A stretch of 64,000 nucleotides of DNA. Origin: Aquilaria yunnanensis (Eukaryota > Streptophyta > Magnoliopsida > Malvales > Thymelaeaceae). A program made the translations under genes and the position numbers. The stretch lies in contig CM077600.1 of NCBI GenBank assembly GCA_039654915.1, forward strand, positions 30,501,992-30,565,991, in the 5' to 3' direction. The notes beneath the pieces are model-generated. The model had not been told where the DNA came from and ran no database searches. It was given only the letters and a program-made list of their open reading frames with translations. Position 1 is the first letter of the stretch; every line of letters begins with the position of its first letter. This document shows, one piece after another, positions 24,358-34,631 of the stretch.

Positions 24358-24590
24358 CCCCTGTCTCATATTCTTTGCACCATTTAATTTTTTCACATAG
24401 TTTGACTTGAATTTATTCATATTAGTATTTGTTAGAAAAAAATTTAAAAAAATATATTTAGAAACTATATGTCTTGATTTATCATTTTTATATAAAAGTT
24501 GTTCATGTATATATTAAAATATTGAAAATAAAAAAATTATAAATTAATTACTGAAAAGTGAATGATGCAAAGAATATGAGATGAATGGAG
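24358..24590. mobile_element. Stowaway-type MITE (Tc1/mariner)
   Basis: The termini CCCCTGTCTCATATTCTTTG and (reversed) CTCCATTCATCTCATATTCT share CTCATATTCTTTGCA. TA dinucleotides flank both ends (24356-24357 and 24591-24592). The length of 233 bp and the AT-rich interior fit the family. The ends have drifted from the usual CTCCCTCCGT. Confidence 0.75.
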
Positions 24591-24978
24591 TAATATTCTT
24601 AAGTTAAAGTACTCATGGCATGTGAAGAAAATGAAATTGGATTAAATGGATAGATGAATTAGGAATAGCTAGTGGGACAACCCATTGGTTGGGATTAGTT
24701 ATCAGAGTGGGTGGTGAGTTGATTTCCATAGAGAAGATACGAGCTCAAGTTGGTGGGGGGCAGGAAAGACAAACTTAAAGTAGTAGATAAAGCCCAGGCA
24801 AAAAATGGGCTAGAGACACAACTGCGACCCAATATTGTAGTAGACAAGGTAATGTTCCTAACATCAAACCTTAGTTATTATAACTAGTGTTAAGCCCGCA
24901 CTTTGTTGCTTGAAATAAATTAAAATTCAATGAAAATGTGTTATTAGCATTTAAACCAAAAGGGGGGGGGGGAAGGAA

Positions 24979-25670
24979 TAGGGATGACAATGGAGCGGGC
25001 GAAAACCGTGAACCGCGGATATCCACCCATGACGGACGGGTAAACAGGTGAAAATACCCTCAATAGGGCGGCATGGGTAAAAAATTTCACTTGTCTGGTG
25101 CGCGCGGGCGGGTGACAGGTAGGGGGTATCCATCGCGGATAAATCCACGCCCACCTACCCGTGAAACCCGCCAAGTTGGATGTGATGTGGTCGGTATGAT
25201 GTTCTTTACTCTTCTCATTTTGAGCTGGCAACCCCACCTTTATGCATACAAACACGTACACCTCCCATAGCAAGCAGTCGGCATGTCCGACAACATAATC
25301 TCACCACCTAAGCCTTTTGAACAATAAAATTAACAAAATAACAAATAGGAAAAACTGGCACATAAATCACATGTAAAGATATGAATATTATTTGTGTTAA
25401 TGAATGTTTTCTTGTTTTAATGGATGTGATGTGGATATGTGTAATTTATGACTTAATGATGAATATTTCATGTTTCTTTTATGAAATTTACAAAACTAGC
25501 ATAAACCGCGGATTACCCGCGGACATGGATTATCCGCGGGTTGTGGGTGCGGATGCTATTTTCTGCCCGTTAGCGGCGGATATCCGCGATCTAGGGGGTA
25601 TGAAAAAACCCGCGGGCGCAGATGGCGGATAGGGGGTATCTGCACCAAATTCGCCCCGTTGCCATCCCTA
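24979..25670. mobile_element. Non-autonomous hAT-like element with CGCGG-rich ends
   Basis: The ends are TAGGGATGACAATGGAGCGG and (reversed) TAGGGATGGCAACGGGGCGA, typical hAT-style termini. The subterminal zones are full of CGCGG/CCGCG and GGATATCC motifs. The flanks GGAAGGAA (24971-24978) and TAAAGGAA (25671-25678) match at 6/8; the left one sits after a G run and may have been altered. The middle is ordinary AT-rich DNA without a transposase. Confidence 0.7.
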
Positions 25671-26339
25671 TAAAGGAAATTTCAACTCAATTGTCAAATG
25701 AAAAAGTATGGGGACCACATTGGTAGGAGTCAAAAGTCCAAAGACTAAATCAAGGGTTTAGCAAGCACTGGTCTAGACGAAAGTGAGCACAATAAAAAAT
25801 GAACTATAGAGTGGGCTAAGAGAGATAGAAGTAAATGACTGCTAAGGCCCAGACGAGGCAACTGTGACAGAATTGATAGTAACTTTAATGTGAAAACAAA
25901 TTCTAACAATAAACAACTAAAATAATTTAACCTATAAGTCAACAATAACCAATCAAATTTCAAGTTTATTTTGGTTATGAGCTTGACATTTTCCATATCA
26001 TGTTCATAATTATTAAAGTGATTAGTTAAAATAAATATATGATAAAATATAAAACTAAGCATATTTCAGTAGTAAAATAATCTTTGATTATGCTTTCAAG
26101 TTTTGAAACATTTCAAATTTTGAGGACAAATGTGTAGTATCATGAAAAGATATAGGACCTTTTGAGCATTTAGCTTTTTTTGACTTGTGCCATCTCGGCT
26201 CGTTTTGGAGCTCACTGTAAAATCCGAAACTCCTAAAAGTTGGAGGATAAAACGTAAGTATCACAGAAAGATATAAGTTGTATTTGTAATTCAACTTTTT
26301 CTCTTTCTTATAAGGACAAAGCGGGCTAAACTTAGCTAA
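25671..26339. other. Intergenic DNA, nothing recognised
   Basis: AT-rich; short spurious frames only. Confidence 0.5.
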
Positions 26340-26348
26340 AAAAATTTA

Positions 26349-27242
26349 GGCCAAAATGTGCATTTGGCCCCTTAACTTTGTCAACTCAAGCGAGTTAGTC
26401 CTTTATGAATGACTCAGTGTGGCTTAGTCCCTGAACTTTGCAAAATATAGCGAGTCAATCCTAATTGGGCTCTAGTTGCAGATGACGTTTGTTCTTCGAC
26501 GTCGTCAGCTTTTCTACTATTCATACCATCATTCTCTCTTCATTGAACCAAACCCTATATCCAATCTCAAAATGATCTGAAGCCAAATCTAACAATCCAC
26601 CTTCAAATTTGCCCTCTTAGCCATCAAATTCGCCATCTCCCAAGTCTTCACAGTCAAATCCACCACCTCGCCATCAAAGCCCTAGCCATCGAACTTGTCC
26701 TCGTTGTTGCCTTTGAATTTACACCGTCGGCTCATTGTTGTCCCTTTGAATCCAACCTTGCCATCGGCTCGATGTCGTCTTGTCCATCGTCGGTCTCCCA
26801 AGCCCATCCTCACCATTGAAGCTCCGTCAAGATGAATGATTAACAGTTTTTGTGGGCTAGATGGTGATTTGTCTGGGGATTTTTGCCGAGCAGGTAGCAG
26901 AATCAAGCGGTGGACGCTAAAAGGAAGAGTGTTCTACCTTTGGTCTCCCCAATCCATTGCCGGCCTTCCTTACTTGTCATCGGCATCATCTGCCGATGTT
27001 TTCTTGTCGGTTCCAATTTCCCCAGCACAAAGAACCGCTTTGCTCACCAACGGCGTCATTGTCACATGACAACACGTGTACGTTTTCCATCAACCCATGG
27101 TTTAACTCGCAACAATTATCAAAGTTTGAGGACTAAGGCGCAGAGTCTACCAAAGCTGGAGGACTAAGTCATTATGAGTCAAAGTTAAGGGACTGACTCG
27201 TGCGAGTTTGCAAAGTTGCAGGACGAACCACTCATTTAGGCC
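26349..27242. mobile_element. MULE-like element with perfect 9-bp target duplication, family C
   Basis: The ends are GGCCAAAATGTGCATTTGG and (reversed) GGCCTAAATGAGTGGTTCG, and both arms run on with CTTAACTTTG and GAGTTAGTCC/GAGTCAGTCC. The flanks are AAAAATTTA at 26340-26348 and the identical AAAAATTTA at 27243-27251. The 894-bp element has a GC-richer core (26480-27100) whose frames are short and match no protein I recognise. Confidence 0.85.
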
Positions 27243-27370
27243 AAAAATTTATGTAGCGCCAGTTCTACTGTTATTAATGTCAAATCTCCTTTTGTTGATT
27301 TAGTTAATATAATGTATGAGAAAAAAGTTTTGTAACTTTAACATTGTTAGGAATATAAACACATTTCATC

Positions 27371-28749
27371 GGTTAAACGGATCCGCGGTCCTCAACCATT
27401 AAATTTTGTTCCACTTTAATCTCCAACATCCACTTTATTCCATTGTCAGCACTAAAGCAATCAAACCGTTCCATTTTTTCTTTTTGTTAAACCGAAAACA
27501 TCATGGTAGATGAAAATTGTAGGAAAAATTTTGATTTTCACCATTGAAAACTTGTTCTCACTCCATAAACCCTATCAATTTGGCCACCAACCATCTCTCT
27601 TATTGCAAGAAAACATCATCCACTTCCACCACTTGCTTTTGCCACCATGACCATTGTCACCTTCCTTGTCCCCTTTTTGCCAATCACTCCCCCCCACCAT
27701 CCACACTCCGGTCTTTTCCCACTCCATCACTTGCTTCCGCCACTGCCACGACCACTAGCCAAGCCTCCCCATCTCTCCAGCAGCCAATTTAAAAAATCTT
27801 GCCAAAATGATTTCTGAATTAATAATCATAAGCTTAAGATAATGATAATAAATCTATAATTGTTATTAATTTAAGTCCTAAAATAGCAAAAGCCTGACAT
27901 TCACAGGCAATTGTAATCTTTATCTTTAAGAACTACGATCGCTTTATGGGAAAAAATAAGCACAAAAAGGCAGATTTTGGTACATGTACCGCTCAGCATC
28001 GGTATTCCTCCAGGAGGCCACAGGTAAGATGAGTGGAGCCACCAGAAGTTACCAAATGGAACGACCACATATCTGAGCGACCTTGTGCCAGTGCTTGCTC
28101 ACCCATGCTACTGTGGCCATACTTCGCGCATCCACGTGCTTTAGCACCTTATACAATAGTTGTTGTCGAAATTTATGATCTTACTCCCGGAATTGCTCTA
28201 TTTGATTTTCTTTTTCATCTTCTAGTCTTCGTCAAATGCCGAAGAATATGAATTGTGAAGCTTTATAAAAAATTGGATATTGTCTTAAAGGGAGAATACA
28301 ATAGATATCATTTGGAGGTTGCGAAAAGGTTAAAGTTAGAGGGTCATGGGAAAGGAAGAACATAAGGTTGTGTAACGTAACAGCAGTTGAAGATGAGGCG
28401 GCTGTTAGTGGTGAAATGGGTGTCTGTGATGACGAGGTTGAACTGGATAAGAGAAAGAAGGAGGTTGGGTGGCTTGATTTTTAGATGGGCAAGTTTTTGG
28501 GCTTTTGGGGGATAGAACAAGTTTGCTAGGGCTAAAACTGTAGTTTTTCCTACAATTTTGAGCTGACATGTCACTTTTCCATCAATCAAAAGAATTTTCA
28601 TTTGAGAAAGGGTAAAAATGGATATTTTAATCACATTGAGGATGAAAGTGGAACAATTTGTACGTTGCGTATGAAAGTGGAACAATTTGTACGTTGCGTA
28701 TGAAAGTGTAACAACATTTAAAAGTTGAGTGCCATGAATGCATTTAACC
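27371..28749. mobile_element. MULE-like element with long TIRs, family A (copy 2)
   Basis: The left end (GGTTAAACGGATCCGCGGTC) and reversed right end (GGTTAAATGCATTCATGGCA) continue into CTCAAC and TGTT(C/A)CACTTT blocks shared with the element at 19468-20787. Both arms also share the block TGTAGGAAAAA. A 29-bp unit is repeated in tandem at 28644-28701. The interior has no recognised gene. No target-site duplication found. Confidence 0.65.
28644..28715. repeat. 29-bp tandem duplication inside a MULE arm
   Basis: The unit starting GAAAGTGGAACAATTTGTAC is present at 28644-28672 and 28673-28701, identical by eye, with a partial third copy after it. Confidence 0.9.
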
Positions 28750-29229
28750 TCATGTTTAATAACCTTTTATAAATTTGTGTTAAATTATTGATGTAGGTTG
28801 CCCGCCATCAACATAGCCTAAGAAATTTTATCTAAAAAGGCCTAATAGAAACAAAGCCTTCAGCCGAAAGGGAAGAAGTTGGGGGCGGAACCAAAATTTC
28901 AAGTTAGAGGTAGAACTTAGGAATTTTTAATATAAATGTAGTAGACTTATTATTTAAGTCCTTACAATTAAAAATATTGAAACTTACTAATCTTAATATC
29001 AGCCGTCATATAGTAATTTGAAGCATTAGCTCCATTTTACATCATGAGATTTTCGGTTATTTAGCAATAGTTAAGTCCTATGAAAATAAAATATTCTTTA
29101 AGGTTACGTAAAACAAAATCAAAAGCTAAATATACATTACAGAATTGTAATTATGCTCGTTTTTCTTTCATTGAGTAAAAATCATCTATGATTTTATGTG
29201 TTAAAAAAGTTTATACTATTTCCTTTTCA

Positions 29230-30130
29230 ATGTAAACAATCAAGCAATTTTTCAAAAACCCATCCTTAATGCTAGCTCGAAACATTATTTTCACAATTTT
29301 CATTGTTAAAAAAGCTCATTCTGTTGTTGCAATAAAAAAAGAAAGTCAATACAATGTCAAGCAGCCTATCAAGCAAAGAATAAACTTCAGACTTTTTAAT
29401 TTCCATCAATCTTTTGCATAAGTCAGCAACTGTTGAAGTATTTTTCAAATGTTAATGGTACGTCAAGCTTGTAATACTACAACCTCAAACTTCAGTCAAA
29501 GTTTTTCTTGTTTTTATAAAATCTGAAGAATAAAATTTTTCTACCAATCTAGATATGTTATCTATATTAAAGGGCTTGCAAGAATTTTTTGGATCTAAAT
29601 CAGCACTCAAAATAAGCATAAGCTTTGTTTCTTGGTAAAAAGATAACATAGAAAGTAGAATATAACATTCTTCCCCTTAGAATACTCTAGCAAAAAATAA
29701 TTCTGAAACCATGATTCTTGAAAACTATGTTTCTTTATTTTAGGACCCAAAAGAGAGTAATTTATTTAAGCCTAGTAAGGTCCAAGCTTAATATATGCTC
29801 ACCTTATCTAATCACGTCGGTCGTGTAGGTAATCCCAAATCAAGGGACATATACCGGGGTCACAAACTAAAGAATCAATATTGATATCCATCGACTTAGG
29901 AACATCAACTTCTTTAGCTTCAGTTCTTGGAAATTTCAAATGTGGTTCTTCTTCATTAATCAAGTTACCTAAACTAAACTCTATATCTTCTTCAGTTGAT
30001 TGTGCACCTTGTGACTGTGGGTTAACATCATTACTCCGTGTACTTCTAAAGAATGAGTTTATAATCCTTGTCTTGACTCTTGACCGTAGTTTAAGACTTC
30101 TACCAAAGAAAATAAGAAAGAAAATATAAT
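29230..30130 (-). pseudogene. TTF-type zinc-finger / hATC transposase remnant (ZMYM1-like hAT)
   Basis: On the minus strand from about 30040 downward the reading gives AQSTEEDIEFSLGNLI, then VCDPGICPLIWDYLHDRRD, AYIKLGPY, SWFQNYFLLEYSKGKNVIF and YFLCYLF. These correspond block by block to the TTF-type zinc-finger region of plant hAT-like transposases (DPGLRKPI, DYHPNDRD, AYLxKGPCQP, WLEYSxxKDAAFCLCCYLF). The Cys ligands are mostly lost and stop codons interrupt. Lower down, SLLDRLLDIVLTF with a diverged ATA-like block resembles the C-terminal hAT dimerisation region. The catalytic centre between them is deleted. This is a dead relic. Confidence 0.65.
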
Positions 30131-31254
30131 TTTGGTATGAAATTTAATAAAATCAACCAGAAAACATAAAAATATAAACAAAAATATATAACTAAGTGAG
30201 AGAATTATAGAATTCAATGTCTTATTTGACTTGTAAATGGCTGCCAAATAAAGAAAAGATGCTGAATTTAATTGAGGGAGTTTTACTTGGTTACATAAGG
30301 AGAGGAAAATATAAAGAAAAGAAAAGACAATAGGCTTAAACCCCATGACTTTTATCAGTTTATTAAAGTGGTTAGCTGTAGTGGGTGTCTCATGTGGGAT
30401 AAATCAGTGGGGTTTATATTTTAAAATATATTTTTCAGGTCCTTTTGATGCACATGTAAGAGTAAATTTTTACATTAAAAAAAGAGTTAAAATCAATATT
30501 TGTTACTTCATTTACTATTTATATTGTTATATACTCCCTTCGTCCTGATTTGTTTAAAACAAATTGTTTTGCCCAAATTTTTAGGTAAGCTCTGTTTTAG
30601 CATTTGTTTTCTTGTTTTGCCCTTTATGTCCAAGACACTCACATGCGTCTTACCCGCCTAGCTCCACATCCACCTCTGCAGTTGCCATTTGTCAATCGAT
30701 CACAATCTTACCAGGGGGAATGATCCGAGGCCAGGCCGACAAGGAGGAAAACAGTCACATCGATATGAGATTATTCCTCCAATTCACCTCAATGAAAGAT
30801 ACTTCCTTTGATTTGCCTTGATCAGAGATCTTTCCTCCAATTTGCCTCAATCTGTTGTCATTTCCTTTTATTTGTTGTCTTCATATTCGGTCACCTTCAT
30901 CTGTCATCTCCATCTTTAAATGCCTATTTCTTATAGTCTCTGTAACTCACAGCCTCTTCACTACCTTTTAGATTCTTGCCCCGATTTCTTCACTGCTGAG
31001 CCGTTCTTTGACCTATGACCTCTTCGTCATCTCATAGATCCTCACCCCGATCGTGGACATATAGTGGAGGTTGTGGCTGAGCCATTGCTAGGATAGAATT
31101 GCAGCCGAATTTTTGGTTTAAAAGCAAAATTAATATGAGGGGAAAGGTAGAACAGATTAAAGGAGGAGTGAAAGCAGAGATGAAATGACTAGAGATTGGC
31201 GAAGATCAATCAGTTGAAAAGCGAAAAACTTGAAATGGGACAGTAAGAGAGAGA
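30131..31254. other. Intergenic DNA with a lone Stowaway-like end
   Basis: 30534-30560 reads ACTCCCTTCGTCCTGATTTG, a typical Stowaway start, but no matching right end was found. The rest is moderately GC-rich at 30610-31100, with no gene recognised. Confidence 0.4.
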
Positions 31255-31259
31255 AAAAG

Positions 31260-31770
31260 TGTAGCGACCCAAGTCCAAAACAAGTTAATGGAACACCTAT
31301 CTACACCACATAGGCTATAATTTAGGAAAAGATAAACACAAAGTGTTTGTGCTTTGGAATTTGAATTTATATATCCACATAAGGCTTCCCATATTACTAC
31401 TATGTAAGATATGGGGGTGTTACAAAGTCCTCCCCCCCTTTATGTATCCAACGTTTTCATTGGGGTCAATCGGATTACTTGGTCCCCTGGGCCAGTAACC
31501 TCTAGCTAAGTAATCTTTCTAATCTAGGATCAGCCCGATAGATGATGTATGTGCACACCCAGAATACTACATCATCACAGTCCCAGGTTGGTTTTGATAT
31601 TAACGACTCAAGTCCAGAACTAGCCAATAGAATACCTGCCCACACCACAAGAGCTATCATTTAGGAAAGGATAAGTGCAAGGTGCTTGTACTCTGGAATT
31701 TCAATCTATATATCCACATAAGATTTTCCACATTTTCGCCAAGAGCCAGGTGGGATATGTGGGTGTTACA
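31260..31770 (-). mobile_element. TRIM-like miniature LTR retrotransposon with 5-bp target duplication
   Basis: Direct terminal repeats of about 165-172 bp lie at 31260-31424 and about 31599-31770. They share AAGTCCA(A/G)AAC, TTTAGGAAA(A/G)GATAA and TATATATCCACATAAG, and end GGTGTTACA. The 511-bp unit is bounded by AAAAG on both sides (31255-31259 and 31771-31775). Read on the minus strand it starts TGTAACACCC, and a polypurine tract (AAAGGGGGGGAGGA) lies just before the second TGTAACACCC. The primer-binding position is degraded (TATCAAAACC against the usual TATCAGAGCC). There is no coding region; this fits TRIM elements. Confidence 0.8.
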
Positions 31771-31775
31771 AAAAG

Positions 31776-32852
31776 TGGGCCGTGTATGTTGGGAAGGGGA
31801 GATAAGGGTTAAAATTTAGGTATAATAGTAAATGAGATAAGAAGAGTTTACTAAATAAGGAATTGTTCCAAAGAATTTTGGAATATCTAAAAATAAAAAT
31901 ATTGGAAAGAATATGGACCACATGGAATATATTTTTTTACTATTTAATTTTCTAAAATACTTAATCAAACATACATCATATATATATATATATATATAAT
32001 TGTAAAAATATTTGGAGGATTGAGACACCCCCAACCCCATTCTCTCTATCTCTGAAGGGAGACCTTTTCATTATATCAAATAAATAAATAAATAACTATA
32101 CAAACCAATTAAATTGGACATAATAGTTTTTGGATACATGCAAAGGTAGATTTAGGCCCAATGGCAGAGTCTTGGACATTTCCCGCTCATGAGTTGGGTT
32201 TGAGTCTCATCAAGTATGATAAAGTGTAATAATTGTCAATTGTAACTTGAAATCCTTTGAGTTTCAATAAACAAACATATCTCTTAAACTTTTAATAAGT
32301 ATCCTCTAACACTATTGTAATTGTACATGCTTTTGAGTATTAAAAAAACAGTTTTTGGATATATCCAAATAGATTATTGGTTTTTAAATTTATGAATCAT
32401 CATTAGTTGTGGGTATAAAATGTAAAATGATGAATCTCTTTCTGATTTTTCCAGTTACCATCTCCAAAAACAACTAAATATCAAAAACTGAATGAATCGG
32501 ATATGGTTCGGATTGTTCGAATTGAATCTAGCATGCAATTCTGTTGGTTGATACCAATTTTTCGAAAACCGAAAATCAATTGAACTGATTTGTTTGGATT
32601 GGTTTCAAGTTTCAATCGAATGAACGGCCCTGCATGAATTTAGAAAGGATGAACTGGGCCTTGAGCCTCAACAATAAGGCCTAAAATCTACTTGTCGACC
32701 CACAAAGAACTAAAATTTGTTCTTCAAGAATGAAATGAAGACCATATCCCTCTCCCTCGCTCAAGCAGAAATATCGTATCGCCATCATGCCTTCGATCTA
32801 CTTCTCCGATCACTGGTGACAACCGCCGACTTTAGAATTACTTTGAATCGGC
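31776..32852. other. Intergenic DNA, nothing coding recognised
   Basis: A (TA)n tract lies at 31978-31998. 32480-32635 has repeated GAAC/GATT-type words and resembles a lone hAT end, without a partner. Bases 32730-32850 may belong to the 5' leader of ALG13. Confidence 0.4.
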
Positions 32853-33095
32853 CTATTTAATTAGTGCAACTGCCGCTTCATCAAGCTCTTGCCCATACTT
32901 GTGTACGGCCGAGGCTTCCGCCGGCGCGTTACTACGAAGGTTCGTGCCGGGATTTGAATAATCCCGGTAGGTTACTGCAAAAAGAGCAATTTCGTCCTTC
33001 ATCTTCCTTAATTCCTTTTTATGCCGTCTTGTACGAAGAATGGAAGAGATGATTGATTCCGCGGAACTATTTGTCCTTTTGATGTAGTGAAGCAT
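32853..33095 (-). CDS. Possible small protein, divergent from ALG13 (unrecognised)
   Basis: An 80-codon ATG frame on the minus strand has a protein-like composition: a basic stretch (RTRRHKKELRKMKDE) followed by a neutral region ending ELDEAAVALIK. It has no signal peptide, membrane segment or domain I recognise. Its start lies 152 bp from the ALG13 start on the opposite strand, which would make a divergent pair sharing a promoter. The same DNA may just as well be the ALG13 5' leader, and chance is not excluded. Confidence 0.3.
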   Translation of the reverse strand: MLHYIKRTNSSAESIISSILRTRRHKKELRKMKDEIALFAVTYRDYSNPGTNLRSNAPAEASAVHKYGQELDEAAVALIK

Positions 33096-33247
33096 AGGGA
33101 ACTATCAATGGGGTTTATGTCATTTCTATCCTGTTTATGGTTCAGATCGATGGTCTTCATTGGTCTTTTGAAGAAATTTTGGATGCTTAGCCTATATGAG
33201 GATGTGTGTCTAACTTGCCCCAATGACAGGCTGCGAAAAAGTTACAC

Positions 33248-34631
33248 ATGGGAAAGGCGGAAGGTGGTGGGAAGCCCGAGAGAATAGTGTTCGTGACCGT
33301 GGGAACTACATGCTTTGATGCTCTCGTTCGAGTTGTGGACACTCGGGAAGTTAAGGATGAATTGTTTAGAGGAGGATATACCCACCTTGGCGTTCAGATG
33401 GGACGAGGGACCTACAGTCCCAAGAAGGTAAACGGCAACATTGACTGAGTTGATACTAAATTGTTATGTTTTGTTGCGAGTCCAATTTGAATTTTGGAGT
33501 AGAAACTGCTGAGGAATCGAACGAAAGATAAAAGTGGTATCTGATATAGAATTTGAGTGTGTACTGAAACTAGGAAGGAATAATTTTGTCATTTAAGGCA
33601 AACAGGTGACATTGGGGAAGGAGAATAGGTGGTTTGGTTTCGGTTCTACTGGCTTATTAAGCTAGTCACTTGAAAATGAAAAGGAAAGTAATGTATTTAT
33701 TCCTTGTTTTGCTTGATTTATATATCTGCAATCGGATGATGAGAGTTCTTTTTGTTACAAGTGGCATCAAAGATTTAGAAGGAAAAGGAAACCAAGAATA
33801 AGTGTGAGCATATTTGGCCCTACTTTCCTCAGTCCAGTCTTTACTGAGTTCCACTGACTTGGAAATGCAGTCTGCTGGAGATGACGGGTCACTGGCGGTT
33901 GATTGTTTCACATTTTCGACCAGCATCGCAGATCATCTGAGATCAGCATCCCTTGTGATCAGTCATGCAGGTACATGTTCAATAGCAGTTTGGTTGTCGT
34001 GTATACCATAGGTCATATCATTTGCGATTAGTATCTGAATATTTGCATTAGCCTAGTTTCCCAGGCAATGGCAGCTCTTTCCATATTTGTACAATGATAA
34101 GTGTTCCTTATGATGTATGGGAAATGCGTGCATTCTGAAGATTGATGCTGATGAGTCCTTTATATAATTCTTTCTACTAGAACTTGTTAGTCTTGTCATG
34201 TTTTTCGGAACATATATGTGGGTGTATGTCATAGTGTTTCCCTAATTGTCTTTTTAGGCATCTGTAGTTAACAAAAAGCAGTCAGTCCTTAGTTGTTTCT
34301 GGTGATGGCTGTCATATGCAACAGCAAGAAGTGCAGCAGTCATCAGACAATATAATGCTTAAACTATTTTGCAGGCTCTGGGAGCATATTTGAGACCTTG
34401 CGGCTCAGTAAACCATTGATAGTTGTTGTGAATGAAGATTTGATGGATAACCATCAGAGTGAGCTGGCAGAAGAACTAGCCAGGAGGAAGCATCTCTACT
34501 GTGCTCATCCTCAGACCCTTCATAAAACTATAGCTGACATGGATTTGGAGTCTCTTGTCCCGTACTCTCCAGGCGATGCTAGACCAGTAGGGAGGCTTAT
34601 AAACAGGTATCTTGGATTCCCTGATGAATGA
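33248..34631 (+). CDS. ALG13: UDP-N-acetylglucosamine transferase subunit ALG13
   Basis: Three exons, 33248-33427, 33871-33970 and 34375-34631, with GT-AG introns, give 178 aa, the usual size of plant and yeast Alg13. The protein is the catalytic half of the ALG13/ALG14 complex on the cytosolic face of the ER, which adds the second GlcNAc to dolichol-PP-GlcNAc in N-glycan assembly. Visible GT-B C-terminal-half motifs are VFVTVGTTCFDALV near the start, GYTHLGVQMGRG, then SLVISHAGSGSIFE (residues 87-100, UDP-sugar binding), KPLIVVVNEDLMDNHQ and a conserved end, NRYLGFPDE. The family has no signal or membrane segment; ALG14 recruits it. The ATG was chosen because it begins 12 residues before the first beta strand. 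The promoter is not identifiable. Confidence 0.95.

Noticed and set aside
31262..31770. Repeat pair first considered as a CRISPR-like or satellite array
   Set aside because: Only two copies, with TG/CA ends, a purine tract and a 5-bp duplication; it is a miniature LTR element in a plant genome.
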